Part shown: in pieces, positions 1 through 8,368 of the stretch
Layout: each line of letters begins with the position of its first letter
Numbering within the stretch: position 1 is the first letter of the stretch
From: Paraburkholderia sp. IMGN_8
GTDB taxonomy: Bacteria; Pseudomonadota; Gammaproteobacteria; Burkholderiales; Burkholderiaceae
DNA: 64,000 nt
Direction of reading: 5' to 3'
Assembly (NCBI RefSeq): GCF_038050405.1
Contig: NZ_CP150901.1
Span: forward strand, 1,984,001-2,048,000
The notes under the pieces: model-generated
Seen by the model: the letters and a program-made list of their open reading frames with translations, nothing else
Databases searched by the model: none
Told to the model about the DNA's origin: nothing
Program-made: the position numbers and the translations under genes

Positions 1-128
1 CCACCGAGAGCTGTTGCGCCCCCAATGATGGCCACCCCTACCAGCGCGGCGAGCAGGCCATACTCGATCGCCGTCACGCCGTCGTCTTCTCGCAAGACGT
101 TACGAATCAGATCGCGAATCCGTTGCAT
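1..128 (-). CDS. flp: Flp-family type IVb pilin, partial
   Basis: The reverse strand reads an ATG at 126-128 followed by MQRIRDLIRN and a hydrophobic helix carrying GVTAIEYG, the processing site of Flp/Fap pilins (cleavage after Gly, Glu at +5). The 3' end runs off the left edge of the window, so only about 42 residues are seen. It lies in tandem with a second, very similar pilin gene just upstream on the same strand, which suggests a recent duplication at the start of a tad-type pilus locus outside the window. Assignment is firm from the motif; whether it is the major pilin cannot be told. Confidence 0.85.
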   Translation of the reverse strand, partial: MQRIRDLIRNVLREDDGVTAIEYGLLAALVGVAIIGGATALG

Positions 129-225
129 CTGAGCCCCCAGAAAAAGTTCCTTCCCCAAGCGCACTTCGCCAGTGCGACGCAAGGAGCTGCCCTGAAGGAG
201 ACACGGGCAGCTCCCTTGCCGCGGC

Positions 226-420
226 TTATGCTGCTGCTGCGGCGGCGGTGTTCATTTTTCCGCCGATGTTGTTGAACAGGGTATTGAGGCCCGTGCCGAG
301 AACTGTTGCGCCGGCAATAATGGCCACCCCCACCAGCGCAGCCAGCAGACCATATTCAATCGCCGTCACACCATCCTCTTCGCGGGCGAAATCACGGATC
401 AGGTCGAGAGTCTTTTGCAT
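226..420 (-). CDS. flp: Flp-family type IVb pilin
   Basis: A 64-residue protein starting MQKTLDLIRD. It has a short charged leader, a prepilin peptidase site EEDG-VTAIEYG, and one hydrophobic helix (LLAALVGVAIIAG), the usual layout and length of Flp major pilins secreted by Tad systems. I chose the ATG at 418-420 because it follows a good ribosome binding site (AAGGAGCTTCAA); a longer reading frame upstream lacks one. The C-terminus ends in a run of six alanines, a little unusual. Its neighbour at 1-128 is a close paralog. No tad assembly genes are visible in the window. Confidence 0.9.
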   Translation of the reverse strand: MQKTLDLIRDFAREEDGVTAIEYGLLAALVGVAIIAGATVLGTGLNTLFNNIGGKMNTAAAAAA

Positions 421-1195
421 TTGAAGCTCCTTGAAAAAGAAGTTTTTAGTACACCCAAACATGCCCGCTGCGGGACCGAGCAATCATGAAAGGCTGCTGA
501 CTGCGCAGCCGGAATTGGCCTGGCTCACCGGTTCAGTACTGGAGCGCATCGTTTCGGTATCGTGTGCTCCAGCCGTTCCCCCTCCCCAACGCCATCACTG
601 CGGAAACTTCGATAACCGTCGACGCCAGTGATCGCTGTTCCCCGCCGTCGGCACTACCGTCCTTGAAGGTTGGTTATGTGCCGAAGCTTTCTGGCGCCGC
701 GGAATTGATACCCCCGTCAGCAGTTCTACGGCGCCTGAAACCGCGGCGCCCTTTACTGCTCAAGCAGCGCGCCACCGTTGCGAGACAATTAGCGAAAAGA
801 ATGCCAGCCCGTCGAAGGGCTTGATGGCATTGAATGTTTCGCACAAGCAAAAGACCCGGAGCGCTGGCGACGTCCAGAATGTCTTAGTTTTGAGAAGCTT
901 TTTGGCGAAATCGGCCCAAATAGCCGGAAAAGTGCTTCACCGCTACTTACGAAATATGGTTGGGACCGGGGGCACGTGTTGTTGCGATCAGTGCTACGTC
1001 TGTGCGAATGGGAACTGCCCGCCTTGGCACCCTAACTGCTTGTTTTTAATGAGAAAAACGGGCCAACCCGTCGCCGGAAAAGGTAAGGATCACGGGGGCT
1101 GCGATACGGCGACGGCTCGCCGAATGATTGTTTGCTCATCCGAAGAATGTTCGCTCGAACACAGAGCCGAACTATTTTGGTAAGGAGATACACCG
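421..1195. other. Gap without a convincing gene
   Basis: About 775 bases between the pilin gene and the next candidate. Open frames exist on both strands but none has family-like sequence together with a ribosome binding site. The pilin promoter presumably lies near 421-520. Nothing else recognised. Confidence 0.5.
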
Positions 1196-1387
1196 ATGAC
1201 GCGCAGTGCCGGCACTGATCCGGCTACCCAAAAGAAACTGGCACAGGTTGTTACAACGCCGATACGTCAGTTGCGTCTTTGGTTCTCACGGCGCTTGATA
1301 TTTTCAGATGTGGCGAATGGCTCCTCGCGTGTCGTGGTGCCGCTCGCTCAAGTTCAACGGCAGCTTCTGAGTGCGCCGCGACCGTAG
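1196..1387 (+). CDS. Possible small protein of unknown function
   Basis: A 63-residue frame starting MTRSAGTDPA. The main support is a near-ideal ribosome binding site (AAGGAGATACACCG before ATG). The protein is basic, with a middle segment RQLRLWFSRRLIF, and shows no domain I recognise. It runs towards the 3' end of the sensor kinase gene on the other strand. It may be a real short protein or the start of a truncated gene. Confidence 0.3.
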   Translation: MTRSAGTDPATQKKLAQVVTTPIRQLRLWFSRRLIFSDVANGSSRVVVPLAQVQRQLLSAPRP

Positions 1388-1533
1388 CTTCGACCGTTTT
1401 GGTCGACTGAAACTGCAACCGATGTGTGCTTTTCTGTCTGACCGCGTACAGCCCTCGATGAATGACTGTTCATGTTTAAGGTCGATACCCCGAGGCCAGC
1501 ATGACATCTTGATCCTGCAAGCATTGAACCGCG

Positions 1534-3510
1534 TCAGCGGCCACGCGCGTCCGCTCGAAGTGACACCGGCTCCGGCGCGCGCAGTTGCAACGCGAGCGAC
1601 ACGACGGTCGACCCGGGCGTGGACAGCACCGAAAACTCAGCGCCGAGCCGGGCCGCGCGCGTTTGCATGCTGCGCATGCCGGTGCCGCGATAAACGTCGA
1701 CCGCTGCCGGATCGAAACCTGTCCCGTTGTCTTCTATGGCGAGACGCAGCGCGCCGTCGTCGTAATTCAGATCGATCTGGACGCTCGTCGCATTGCTGTG
1801 CTTGAGTACGTTCGTCAGCCCTTCCTGCAGCACGCGCATCACGTCGAGATTCTGAGAGGCAGTGAGGTTGATCATGTCGAGACCCGACACTCGCCATGCG
1901 CAGTCGATGCGCCGGATTTCGAAGAGACGCGTCATGCGGTGACGCAGCGGCGCGATCAGGTCGATCAGCGCATGTTCGCCCAGGTCGTGACTCGCAGCGG
2001 TATCGATGACGATACGCAGATCGTCGCGCAGCTCCTTCAGGATCGATAGGAACCGCTCGGCGGGAATACTGTGCGGCGCATGTTCGAGCGTCGCGATGCT
2101 GCTGACGAGCGTGCCGCCGAGGCCGTCGTGCAGATCGTGAGCGAGACTGAGCCGCTCGCCGAGCCGCGCATTCACGACTTCCAGTTCGTGCTGGCGATGC
2201 AGCGTCGCGGTAAGTTCGGAGCGGGCGTCGTCGATACGATCCTTAAGCTCGTCGTTGAAGCGCTCGATCCGGCGCAGGTTCGCAACGAAGTGCCACGCCA
2301 GCACGAAGGCCATGCCTACCATCAGCAGTTGCGACGTGAACGTGGTGTAGTAAAGGTTGTCGCGCAGTACGCCGGTTAGGGTCAGCAGATCGTGAATGGC
2401 CGCGACGATAAAAGTCACGATGCACACCGACAGGATCCGGTGATCGGTACGCCGGCTTTTCGCGGAGAGGGCCAAAAACACAAAACAACTGGCGAAGAAG
2501 ATCAGCACCGACGCGGCAATGATTACGATACGCACGGTGGGCAAAAGCGACGTCGGCACGACGAGCAACGTTGCAATGCCGGCCGCCACGCTAAGCCACA
2601 ACACGACTTCGACGCGCCATGAGCGGCGGTTGCAGAAGCGAAACACGAAAATCGAAAAGAACACACAGTAGGCGTGGAAGATGACCGCGTCGGCCGCTTC
2701 CAGCATGTCGTTCGACGAAAACGGCCACGTGCTCGTCGTGATCTGGTTCATGGCCCACAACCACCACGCCAGACACATCAAACCGAACCATCCGTATGCG
2801 GTTTCCGTGCGCCGCATCGACCAGAGCGCGATGAAAAAGCAGCCGAGCGTCGCCGTGATGGCAAGGCTGAAGAGTTGCAGATCGTGCCGCATCAGGTGCG
2901 CATGCCGGTAAAGCGGCCGCACGGCGTGTGGCGAGCCGACCACGAGCGGCCCAAGTCCTGGCTGATAGGCGGCGAGTCCGGATACGCGGATCAGCAGCGT
3001 GTTCTCGCCCGGAACCACTTCGCGTGCCGATAGCACGCGATACCACGGCGTATTCCACATCCGGCTGATCGGTTCGACAAGATCTGGATCCTCGCGCAGC
3101 AGTGCGCCGTTCAAATAGATCGCGCCGGCCATGTTCAGGTAGTCGAGCGCCACGGCGAGGGGTTGCGACGTCGACTGCTGGTTCCACGTCACGCGATACC
3201 AGACGACGCCGTCGAAATCGGGCCAGCGCGTCGTCCAGATGTCGGGCAGCGTGACGTCGGTCCAGCCGGTTTCCGGCGGTTCATGCGCCTGCCAGCCGGA
3301 GCGTACGGCTTCGACGCGGGTGAGCGGGACGGTTGCGGGGTCAACGGATTCGTTGGGCGAAGCGCCCAGCGGCGCGGCAGCGTGCGCCGCGCCCAGATGA
3401 AGCAGAACGAACGCCCCGATCAGGGCAGCAAGCCGTGCGAACGCGCTTCGAATACCGCCTGAGTGCGCGAGTTGACGGCCAGTTTCTTGTAGATGTTCTT
3501 GATGTGGCAT
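1534..3510 (-). CDS. Membrane sensor histidine kinase (HisKA_3 type)
   Basis: About 658 residues. A hydrophobic signal-like segment (about 25-46) is followed by a periplasmic jelly-roll-like region with WYRVTW (about 60-200), then about seven membrane helices (about 210-410), a short coiled coil, and a NarL/DegS-type kinase core. The phosphoacceptor is His461 in LAHDLHDGLGG; the ATP-binding domain shows an N-box near 561-572 and the G1 box DNGTGFD at 594-600. It follows the response regulator gene on the same strand and overlaps its end by 91 bases if the first ATG is used. A later non-ATG start near the signal segment is possible, because the first 24 residues are not typical of a signal peptide. 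The ligand is unknown. Confidence 0.85.
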   Translation of the reverse strand: MPHQEHLQETGRQLAHSGGIRSAFARLAALIGAFVLLHLGAAHAAAPLGASPNESVDPATVPLTRVEAVRSGWQAHEPPETGWTDVTLPDIWTTRWPDFDGVVWYRVTWNQQSTSQPLAVALDYLNMAGAIYLNGALLREDPDLVEPISRMWNTPWYRVLSAREVVPGENTLLIRVSGLAAYQPGLGPLVVGSPHAVRPLYRHAHLMRHDLQLFSLAITATLGCFFIALWSMRRTETAYGWFGLMCLAWWLWAMNQITTSTWPFSSNDMLEAADAVIFHAYCVFFSIFVFRFCNRRSWRVEVVLWLSVAAGIATLLVVPTSLLPTVRIVIIAASVLIFFASCFVFLALSAKSRRTDHRILSVCIVTFIVAAIHDLLTLTGVLRDNLYYTTFTSQLLMVGMAFVLAWHFVANLRRIERFNDELKDRIDDARSELTATLHRQHELEVVNARLGERLSLAHDLHDGLGGTLVSSIATLEHAPHSIPAERFLSILKELRDDLRIVIDTAASHDLGEHALIDLIAPLRHRMTRLFEIRRIDCAWRVSGLDMINLTASQNLDVMRVLQEGLTNVLKHSNATSVQIDLNYDDGALRLAIEDNGTGFDPAAVDVYRGTGMRSMQTRAARLGAEFSVLSTPGSTVVSLALQLRAPEPVSLRADARGR

Positions 3511-4127
3511 TCCACTGTCAGCCTCGACAAGGACAGCAAATCGGAAATCTCCCGGTTGGTCAGCCCCTTACCGACCAGATTCAGGATCTCGATCTCGCGT
3601 GGACTCAATGGAGACCGGAGCGCAGCTTGTAGACGCTCGACATCCTGGCCTGGCGATTTCGCTTCTGCGGTGCCGAGCAGTTCAAGTATGTGTTTCGCGA
3701 CGAACGGATCGATCGGCGCGCCGCCGCGCAGCGCGCTGCGTACCGACAGCGAAATCTCGACGTCGTCGCGCTCTTTCAACAGATAGCCCGTCGCACCGGC
3801 CTGCAGCGCCGCGACGATGACCTGCTCAGTACTCCACGCGGCGATTACCAGAATAGGTAACGCGGCGTCCCGTTCGTGCAAACCGCGGATCAGGTCGATA
3901 CCGTTGCCGTCGGGCAAGCCGACGTCGACCAGTGCAAGTGCGAACGGCTGCTCGTCGAACAGCGCCTCAGCCTCGGCGATGCTGCCGGCGAACGACAGCA
4001 TGTCGTCCTTGTAGCCGAGCGTCGACAGGATTGCGCGCAGACGGATCTGCATCATCGGCTCGTCTTCGACGATGGCGACCGGTCCGGGTAATACGGATTC
4101 CACGGGCAGGGGAGAGGGCAGAGGCAT
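3420..4127 (-). CDS. LuxR/NarL-family response regulator
   Basis: A receiver domain (IVEDEP near 20; phosphoacceptor Asp68 in LVDVGLPDG; Lys in LLKERD) joins a C-terminal LuxR helix-turn-helix (LSPREIEILNLVGKG, LTNREISDLL, TVECHIKNIYKKL). Total 235 residues from the ATG at 4125-4127, the usual NarL-family length. A longer frame begins upstream at 4223, but its extra residues look non-coding. No strong ribosome binding site marks the chosen start. It is the upstream partner of the overlapping kinase gene, so the pair forms a two-component system of the NarX/NarL or DegS/DegU class. The targets cannot be deduced. Confidence 0.85.
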   Translation of the reverse strand: MPLPSPLPVESVLPGPVAIVEDEPMMQIRLRAILSTLGYKDDMLSFAGSIAEAEALFDEQPFALALVDVGLPDGNGIDLIRGLHERDAALPILVIAAWSTEQVIVAALQAGATGYLLKERDDVEISLSVRSALRGGAPIDPFVAKHILELLGTAEAKSPGQDVERLQAALRSPLSPREIEILNLVGKGLTNREISDLLSLSRLTVECHIKNIYKKLAVNSRTQAVFEARSHGLLP

Positions 4128-4378
4128 CGTTGGTCCGAGAAGGGATGAGCGAAGGGATAACGGACGGTGCTGATTGCGTGGGCCACAACGGTGCCGGTAG
4201 TCATGCAACATGACACGCCGCAAGGGAATCGGCCATCCCTGGAATTTGGTAGGTACGACAGGCGCGCTGGTGGCCGCTTACCTGATTCCAGGTATTGTGA
4301 GTGGCCATGCCAGGGGTTCAAATCGGTGCCCGCCGCCAATGATAGATCACAAACAATGGCGCGCCAGGGGAATCCGTT

Positions 4379-4600
4379 ATGGACCATCATCAGATCGAAA
4401 AAGACATTCGGCACCTTGAACAGGTGCTCGCGCACATTTCCGGCGCGGAGTGCATTCCTCTATCGCACTGGCGTGCGCGGATCGACGCGATTCACGCTGC
4501 TGTGCGAGTGCCGGCGCAACTCAGGCGCGTACGGCGGCTGGATGAAATGTTAAAGCAGTTGGAAATGCGTTGCGCACCCCCGCGGTTTTCATGCGCCTGA
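4379..4600 (+). CDS. Conserved small hypothetical protein
   Basis: A 73-residue protein, MDHHQIEKDIRH onward, mostly helical and rich in Arg, His and Leu. GGGGAA lies about 5 bases upstream of the ATG. No membrane segment or known domain is seen. It stands alone between the response regulator and a run of small genes linked to polyhydroxybutyrate metabolism. I do not recognise a function. Confidence 0.5.
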   Translation: MDHHQIEKDIRHLEQVLAHISGAECIPLSHWRARIDAIHAAVRVPAQLRRVRRLDEMLKQLEMRCAPPRFSCA

Positions 4601-4640
4601 AGTTCGGAGCACACGATTAACCGGCTCTATGAACGTATCC

Positions 4641-4674
4641 GGAGTTGTCGTGAGGTGCACATCACGACAACTCC
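4641..4674. repeat. Perfect 13-bp inverted repeat
   Basis: GGAGTTGTCGTGA and its exact complement are separated by 8 bases. There is no T-run directly after either arm, so this is not a typical intrinsic terminator, although it lies between two convergent genes (4379-4600 and 4768-4938). It could be a bidirectional RNA end or a protein site. Confidence 0.6.
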
Positions 4675-4767
4675 GTCAACATTGACCCAAAGTCTTTTTT
4701 CTCGTGCTCGTCCAGGTCGGCTGCACGGACCACGGCTGGGCAGCGTCAGGCTAAACACGCAGGTAGC

Positions 4768-4938
4768 TCAATTGTCGTCTGACCTGCTCGGTAGATGCTC
4801 GTGCGGGACCGGCTCCGCTTCTGCGGCATCAGGAACGTCATCCGGAGTGTCCGGCGCAGGTTCAGGAGCCGGCGACTTGGTGCCTGGCATCACGCCGTGG
4901 ACGGGGTAAATCGGTCGTGTGGTCGGGTTCGAGGGCAT
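4768..4938 (-). CDS. Small Pro/Glu/Asp-rich protein
   Basis: A 56-residue reading frame starting MPSNPTTRPIYPVHGVMPG. The start at 4936-4938 is preceded by an excellent ribosome binding site (AGGAGGAAATC). The second half is acidic and proline-rich with no hydrophobic stretch, so it is likely a disordered cytoplasmic protein. It is short enough to be missed by length-limited gene finders. No known domain. The strong start signal and biased composition make a genuine gene likely. Confidence 0.6.
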   Translation of the reverse strand: MPSNPTTRPIYPVHGVMPGTKSPAPEPAPDTPDDVPDAAEAEPVPHEHLPSRSDDN

Positions 4939-5574
4939 GATTTCCTCCTACGCTTTTGTGACCAGCAACGACCATCATACCGCTATCAGAGACGCAGAAC
5001 GTACCGCCCCCAAGCCCACTATTTGCCTGTCGTACAGGTTTCTGCCGTTCCTTCGCGACAGCGGCAGAAGTCAACGCTTGTTCAGTCTTTGCGCTGATTG
5101 AAATTCGGGCAACGCAGCAAATTCACGTGCGCTGTAATAAATATTTCGCAATGTTGAGCTATGGATAGCCGCCTCAAGAAAACGATGACCTATAAATACA
5201 ATATTCAAATATAAACTCGCACAATGCAGTAAAAAATAAACTACCATCCTTGGTTAAGTTATCTATTCAAATTTTGATGCGATTCGGATCAACCCGTGGG
5301 CCATACCAGGCAGGCATCCGCTGGTGTCGGCGGTGGCGTTGTGGGTGGCAATGCACTGCCATGTTATGCAAAAGTAATCAGCAGACGAAATGGCTTTTCC
5401 AATAAAAAGCATTCTGCATATTGCATTCGGAAATTGAGCGGTTATGATGACGTCTCCGTGATCCGATTTCTCGAATGATCGCTTCTCGGAGACGGCAGAA
5501 ATATTTGCCGGGCATCCACGCTGGAGAGCGTAATTAGTACTTCCCGCGCAGACAGACTAAATCGAGGAGACGAT
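4939..5574. other. AT-richer gap without a recognised gene
   Basis: About 635 bases, noticeably richer in A and T between 5140 and 5300 than the neighbouring genes. No open frame here has convincing coding features. Promoters for both flanking genes probably lie inside it. No repeat or RNA structure was recognised. Confidence 0.5.
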
Positions 5575-5772
5575 ATGCTGAGTCCCCATGAATTCGCTAC
5601 CTTAATGCTCATCAAGAATGCGCCGGACCAGATTGAGCTGGGCCGCGCCGAGCTCGACACTCTGTTCGAGCAGCAACTCATATCACTGGAAAACCTCGCG
5701 TCAGGACGCCCACGTCCTCAAGTCACAAGCGACGGCGATTCCATTCTCAAAGCCGTCGCCCGGATGCGCTAG
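5575..5772 (+). CDS. Small conserved hypothetical protein
   Basis: A 65-residue protein, MLSPHEFATLMLIKNAPDQ onward, with ribosome binding site GAGGAGACGAT directly before ATG. It is acidic and amphipathic, with a predicted helix pair and no membrane segment. The composition and start signal look real. It sits upstream of a phasin and a PhaB reductase and could belong with polyhydroxybutyrate granule or stress functions, but that is inferred only from position. Confidence 0.6.
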   Translation: MLSPHEFATLMLIKNAPDQIELGRAELDTLFEQQLISLENLASGRPRPQVTSDGDSILKAVARMR

Positions 5773-6073
5773 GCATTTGGGACGTCCATCTCCCGGCCCT
5801 TAATGAAATCGCAGCATTTGCTGTCCCCCATGTTCGACACGAATACTGCTACTGCACACGGCGATCGCGCCGACGAAACAGTCATGAACGAAGCGTCTCA
5901 GTTGGGGTTTTAAGTTGTAGTGCCTGTTGATGTAACGACCGTCCGAAGTCCTCGCGACGCGTGCTGCCTGGCAGGCGTCCTTGCACTTCGATTTATCCAG
6001 CATCGCGATCCGCCGCAACACACCCGTCCGATCGGGGTTTCGCGCGCCGGACCGAATTTTGAGGAATTCAACA

Positions 6074-6643
6074 ATGACTATATTGAGTCCCGAGCATGTT
6101 GCTGCCGCAAAGGCCAACCTCGACGCATTCTTCGGGTTGACGGGGAAGGTCTTTGAAGGCGTCGAAAAACTGGTCGCGCTGAACCTGCAGGTCGTCAGGT
6201 CCACGCTGGCCGAGGCGCAGGAGAACGTGGCGAAGGTGCCCGGCACGACCGACCCGCAGCAGTGGTTCGCGCTGCAAGCAGGTTTCACCGGGCCTTTCGC
6301 GGAAAAATCGCTGTCATACGGCCGGCAAGTGTTGGACATCGTGTCGACCACGCAAGCTGAAGTCACACAACTCGCACAGACGCAGTATGAGCGGTATAAC
6401 GGTCGCGTGCAGACACTCGTCGAGGAAGCGGCGAAGAGTGCTCCCGCAGGTTCCGAAGCAGCGATCGCTGCGTGGAAATCCGCGATTACCTCCACCACGA
6501 CCCTGTACGAAACGCTGCAGAAAACGGGGCAGCAGGCCATGGAGGTTGCCGGGAGTAATTTTGATGCACTCACAGCCACAGCGTCAAAGGCCGTGCGAAG
6601 CAAACCCGAGCAAGCTCCCGTAGCGGCGGGCACGAAGCGATAG
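6074..6643 (+). CDS. phaP: Phasin family protein (PHB granule-associated)
   Basis: A 189-residue protein starting MTILSPEHVAAAKANLD. The N-terminal phasin pattern is clear (a SPEQ-like start, FFGLTGKVFEGVEKLVALNLQ), followed by long amphipathic helices and an Ala-rich C-terminus. Phasins coat intracellular polyhydroxybutyrate granules. GAGGAA upstream of the ATG at 6074 supports this start rather than the longer frame from 5981. The gene lies 161 bases upstream of a phaB gene in the same direction, a common pairing. A second phasin at 46121-46687 shares only the family pattern, so the two are not recent copies. Confidence 0.9.
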   Translation: MTILSPEHVAAAKANLDAFFGLTGKVFEGVEKLVALNLQVVRSTLAEAQENVAKVPGTTDPQQWFALQAGFTGPFAEKSLSYGRQVLDIVSTTQAEVTQLAQTQYERYNGRVQTLVEEAAKSAPAGSEAAIAAWKSAITSTTTLYETLQKTGQQAMEVAGSNFDALTATASKAVRSKPEQAPVAAGTKR

Positions 6644-6804
6644 AACTGGCGCGGGCAGCGATGCCCGCGGTATGGTTTTTGTAATATATCAAGGATTCCT
6701 TATGGATAGGGGATTCCGGCTTCCAGTACATCCAATTCCTGGACTGAACTGACGGCAGTGTTGCTCCAGATGAGCATGACGCCAGCTTTTATGAGGACGA
6801 TTCG

Positions 6805-7548
6805 ATGGCAAAGCAGATCGCGGTGGTGACGGGTGGAATGGGCGGACTTGGCGAAGCGATCAGCATCAAGCTGCATGACGCCGGCTATGCGGTCGTGGTT
6901 ACCTGTTCGCCGGGCAACACCGGTGCGAACGAGTGGCTCGCACGGATGGAAGCACAGGGACGACAATTCCGCGCGTACACGGTCGACGTCGCCGACTACG
7001 ATTCGTGCGAAAGATGCGCGGCGCAAATCAGCGCTGAAGTCGGACCGGTTGACATCCTGATCAACAATGCCGGCATCACTCGCGACGCCAGCTTCAGGAA
7101 GCTCGACAAGGTCAATTGGGACGCGGTCATCCGGACCAACCTCGATTCGGTGTTCAACATGACGAAGCCGGTGTGCGACAGCATGGTCGAGCGTGGCTGG
7201 GGCCGCATCATCAACGTGTCGTCGATCATCGGCTCCAAGGGCGGGTTCGGCCAGACCAACTATGCGGCGGCGAAGGCCGGCATGCATGGCTTCACGAAAT
7301 CGCTGGCGCTTGAGGTGGCGAAGAAAGGGGTCACCGTCAACACGATCTCGCCCGGCTATATCGCAACGAAGATGGTAATGGCGGTGCCCGAGGAAATCCG
7401 CGAGACGAAGATCGTTCCGCAGATTCCGGTCGGCCGGCTCGGACAGCCCGACGAAGTCGCCGCACTCGTGCTGTACTTGTGCTCGCGCGAAGCCGGCTTC
7501 GTGACTGGAGCCAACATTGCGATCAACGGCGGGCAACACCTGCAGTGA
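6805..7548 (+). CDS. phaB: Acetoacetyl-CoA reductase (SDR family)
   Basis: A 247-residue NADPH-dependent short-chain dehydrogenase that makes (R)-3-hydroxybutyryl-CoA for polyhydroxybutyrate synthesis. The Rossmann motif TGGMGGLG (about 10-17), NNAG (near 89) and the catalytic Ser/Tyr/Lys set (ISS or VSS, then YAAAKAG) are all present, together with PhaB-typical text such as ITRDASFRKLDK and the SRE/AGFVTGANIAINGG end. It is very close to the second copy at 45245-45988. The phasin gene precedes it and a small membrane protein follows. Confidence 0.95.
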   Translation: MAKQIAVVTGGMGGLGEAISIKLHDAGYAVVVTCSPGNTGANEWLARMEAQGRQFRAYTVDVADYDSCERCAAQISAEVGPVDILINNAGITRDASFRKLDKVNWDAVIRTNLDSVFNMTKPVCDSMVERGWGRIINVSSIIGSKGGFGQTNYAAAKAGMHGFTKSLALEVAKKGVTVNTISPGYIATKMVMAVPEEIRETKIVPQIPVGRLGQPDEVAALVLYLCSREAGFVTGANIAINGGQHLQ

Positions 7549-7576
7549 AGCGGACAGGTCTCCAATGGAGGTTCCG

Positions 7577-7735
7577 ATGAGCGAAGCAGTGGCAATCGTT
7601 GTGGGTTCGTTCGTGCTGGCGATGGCACCCGTGTTCGTCGCCGCTCACTATTACCGGGAGCAAATGCGTCGAAAACGGCTCAGACAGCTGGATCACCGCC
7701 ACTACTGGCCGCACTGGAGCAACGCCCGGCATTGA
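7577..7735 (+). CDS. Small single-pass membrane protein
   Basis: A 52-residue protein, MSEAVAIVVGSFVLAMAPVF onward. One hydrophobic helix (about 3-24) is followed by a very basic, His- and Tyr-rich tail. TGGAGG five bases before the ATG at 7577 supports this start over the frame beginning at 7517. It follows phaB by 28 bases and is probably cotranscribed. The function is unknown. Confidence 0.6.
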   Translation: MSEAVAIVVGSFVLAMAPVFVAAHYYREQMRRKRLRQLDHRHYWPHWSNARH

Positions 7736-7995
7736 GCTACTGTGTTCCCTACCTTGTTATTGCAGTACCGGGGGGCTTCGCATCGTTGCCTGAATGGATG
7801 GGCACATCCGTTTCATCAGTAGACGCGCACCGGCAACACCTACGCAATGGCTACCGCCGCATCGTACGCCATGGCGGTAAACATCGATTCGCGCGACAAT
7901 GAAACGGCGATATCTTGTGACTGGGCCGCCGCGTTCTCAGGCGCGGTGGCCACCCTCGGATTCTGCTGTTCCTCTCAACCAGAAGAATCGCCTAT

Positions 7996-8027
7996 AAGCC
8001 AAGGCTTCACTGCCTTGGCTTTTTTTG
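7996..8027 (+). terminator. Rho-independent terminator
   Basis: A 10-bp perfect stem (AAGCCAAGGC with GCCTTGGCTT) has a 6-base loop and is followed by a run of T. It lies about 260 bases after the last forward gene. It therefore ends either a long 3' untranslated region of the phaB unit or a separate small RNA starting in 7740-7990. Confidence 0.85.
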
Positions 8028-8096
8028 TGCGCCCGGCACCGTGCTGGTCGACCGCGCGCCACAACCTTTCCCATCGCACGGGAACAGTGCTGTACC

Positions 8097-8111
8097 GCAC
8101 CATTTCTGTGC
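8097..8111. promoter_or_regulatory. NtrC-type upstream site for the nitrate transporter
   Basis: GCAC, seven bases, then GTGC matches the dyad of NtrC enhancer sites (GCACC-N5-GGTGC). It lies about 109 bases before the sigma-54 promoter. The same element occurs at the same distance in front of nirB (9769-9783). Confidence 0.6.
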
Positions 8112-8205
8112 CTGGCGTCGAAATATGTCGTCCCGCCGACAGGATGCGTCATGTGGCATCGCTTTCTCCGGCTTCCTGGCACGCCGAACACTGATTTTCC
8201 CCGTG

Positions 8206-8221
8206 TGGCACGGCATATGCA
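8206..8221 (+). promoter_or_regulatory. Sigma-54 promoter of the nitrate transporter
   Basis: TGGCACGGCATATGCA carries GG at 8207-8208 and GC at 8219-8220 with the required 10-base spacing. Transcription should begin near 8232, giving a leader of about 137 bases before the narK start codon. Confidence 0.8.
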
Positions 8222-8236
8222 TATAGAGCCCGCATA

Positions 8237-8356
8237 GGATCAAAGTCGATCTATCTTCAGTCGAACTAATAGCAGCAACCTCACAACGGGCTTTTGGACA
8301 ACGGCGTCCCCCGAATCCAGTCATCTGACTGGGTTTGCGGGACGCTTTTTATTTTT
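8237..8356 (+). promoter_or_regulatory. ANTAR-type antitermination leader before narK
   Basis: Hairpin P1 (GATC stems, 8238-8251) has hexaloop AAAGTC. Hairpin P2 (GGAC/GTCC, 8296-8309) has hexaloop AACGGC. Both loops have A at position 1 and G at position 4, the known recognition pattern for ANTAR-domain antiterminators such as NasR/NasT. The 3' arm of P2 is also part of a long terminator stem (GCGTCCC at 8304-8310 with GGGACGC at 8339-8345) followed by a T-run, so P2 and the terminator exclude each other. Confidence 0.75.
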
Positions 8357-8368
8357 TCTGGAACGACG

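Noticed and set aside
821..1183. Cysteine-rich 120-residue forward ORF (CCCDQCYVC)
   Set aside because: No ribosome binding site, no family pattern and uneven composition; most likely chance translation.
4300..4345. tRNA-like T-loop text (GGTTCAAATC)
   Set aside because: No acceptor stem, anticodon arm or D arm could be folded around it.
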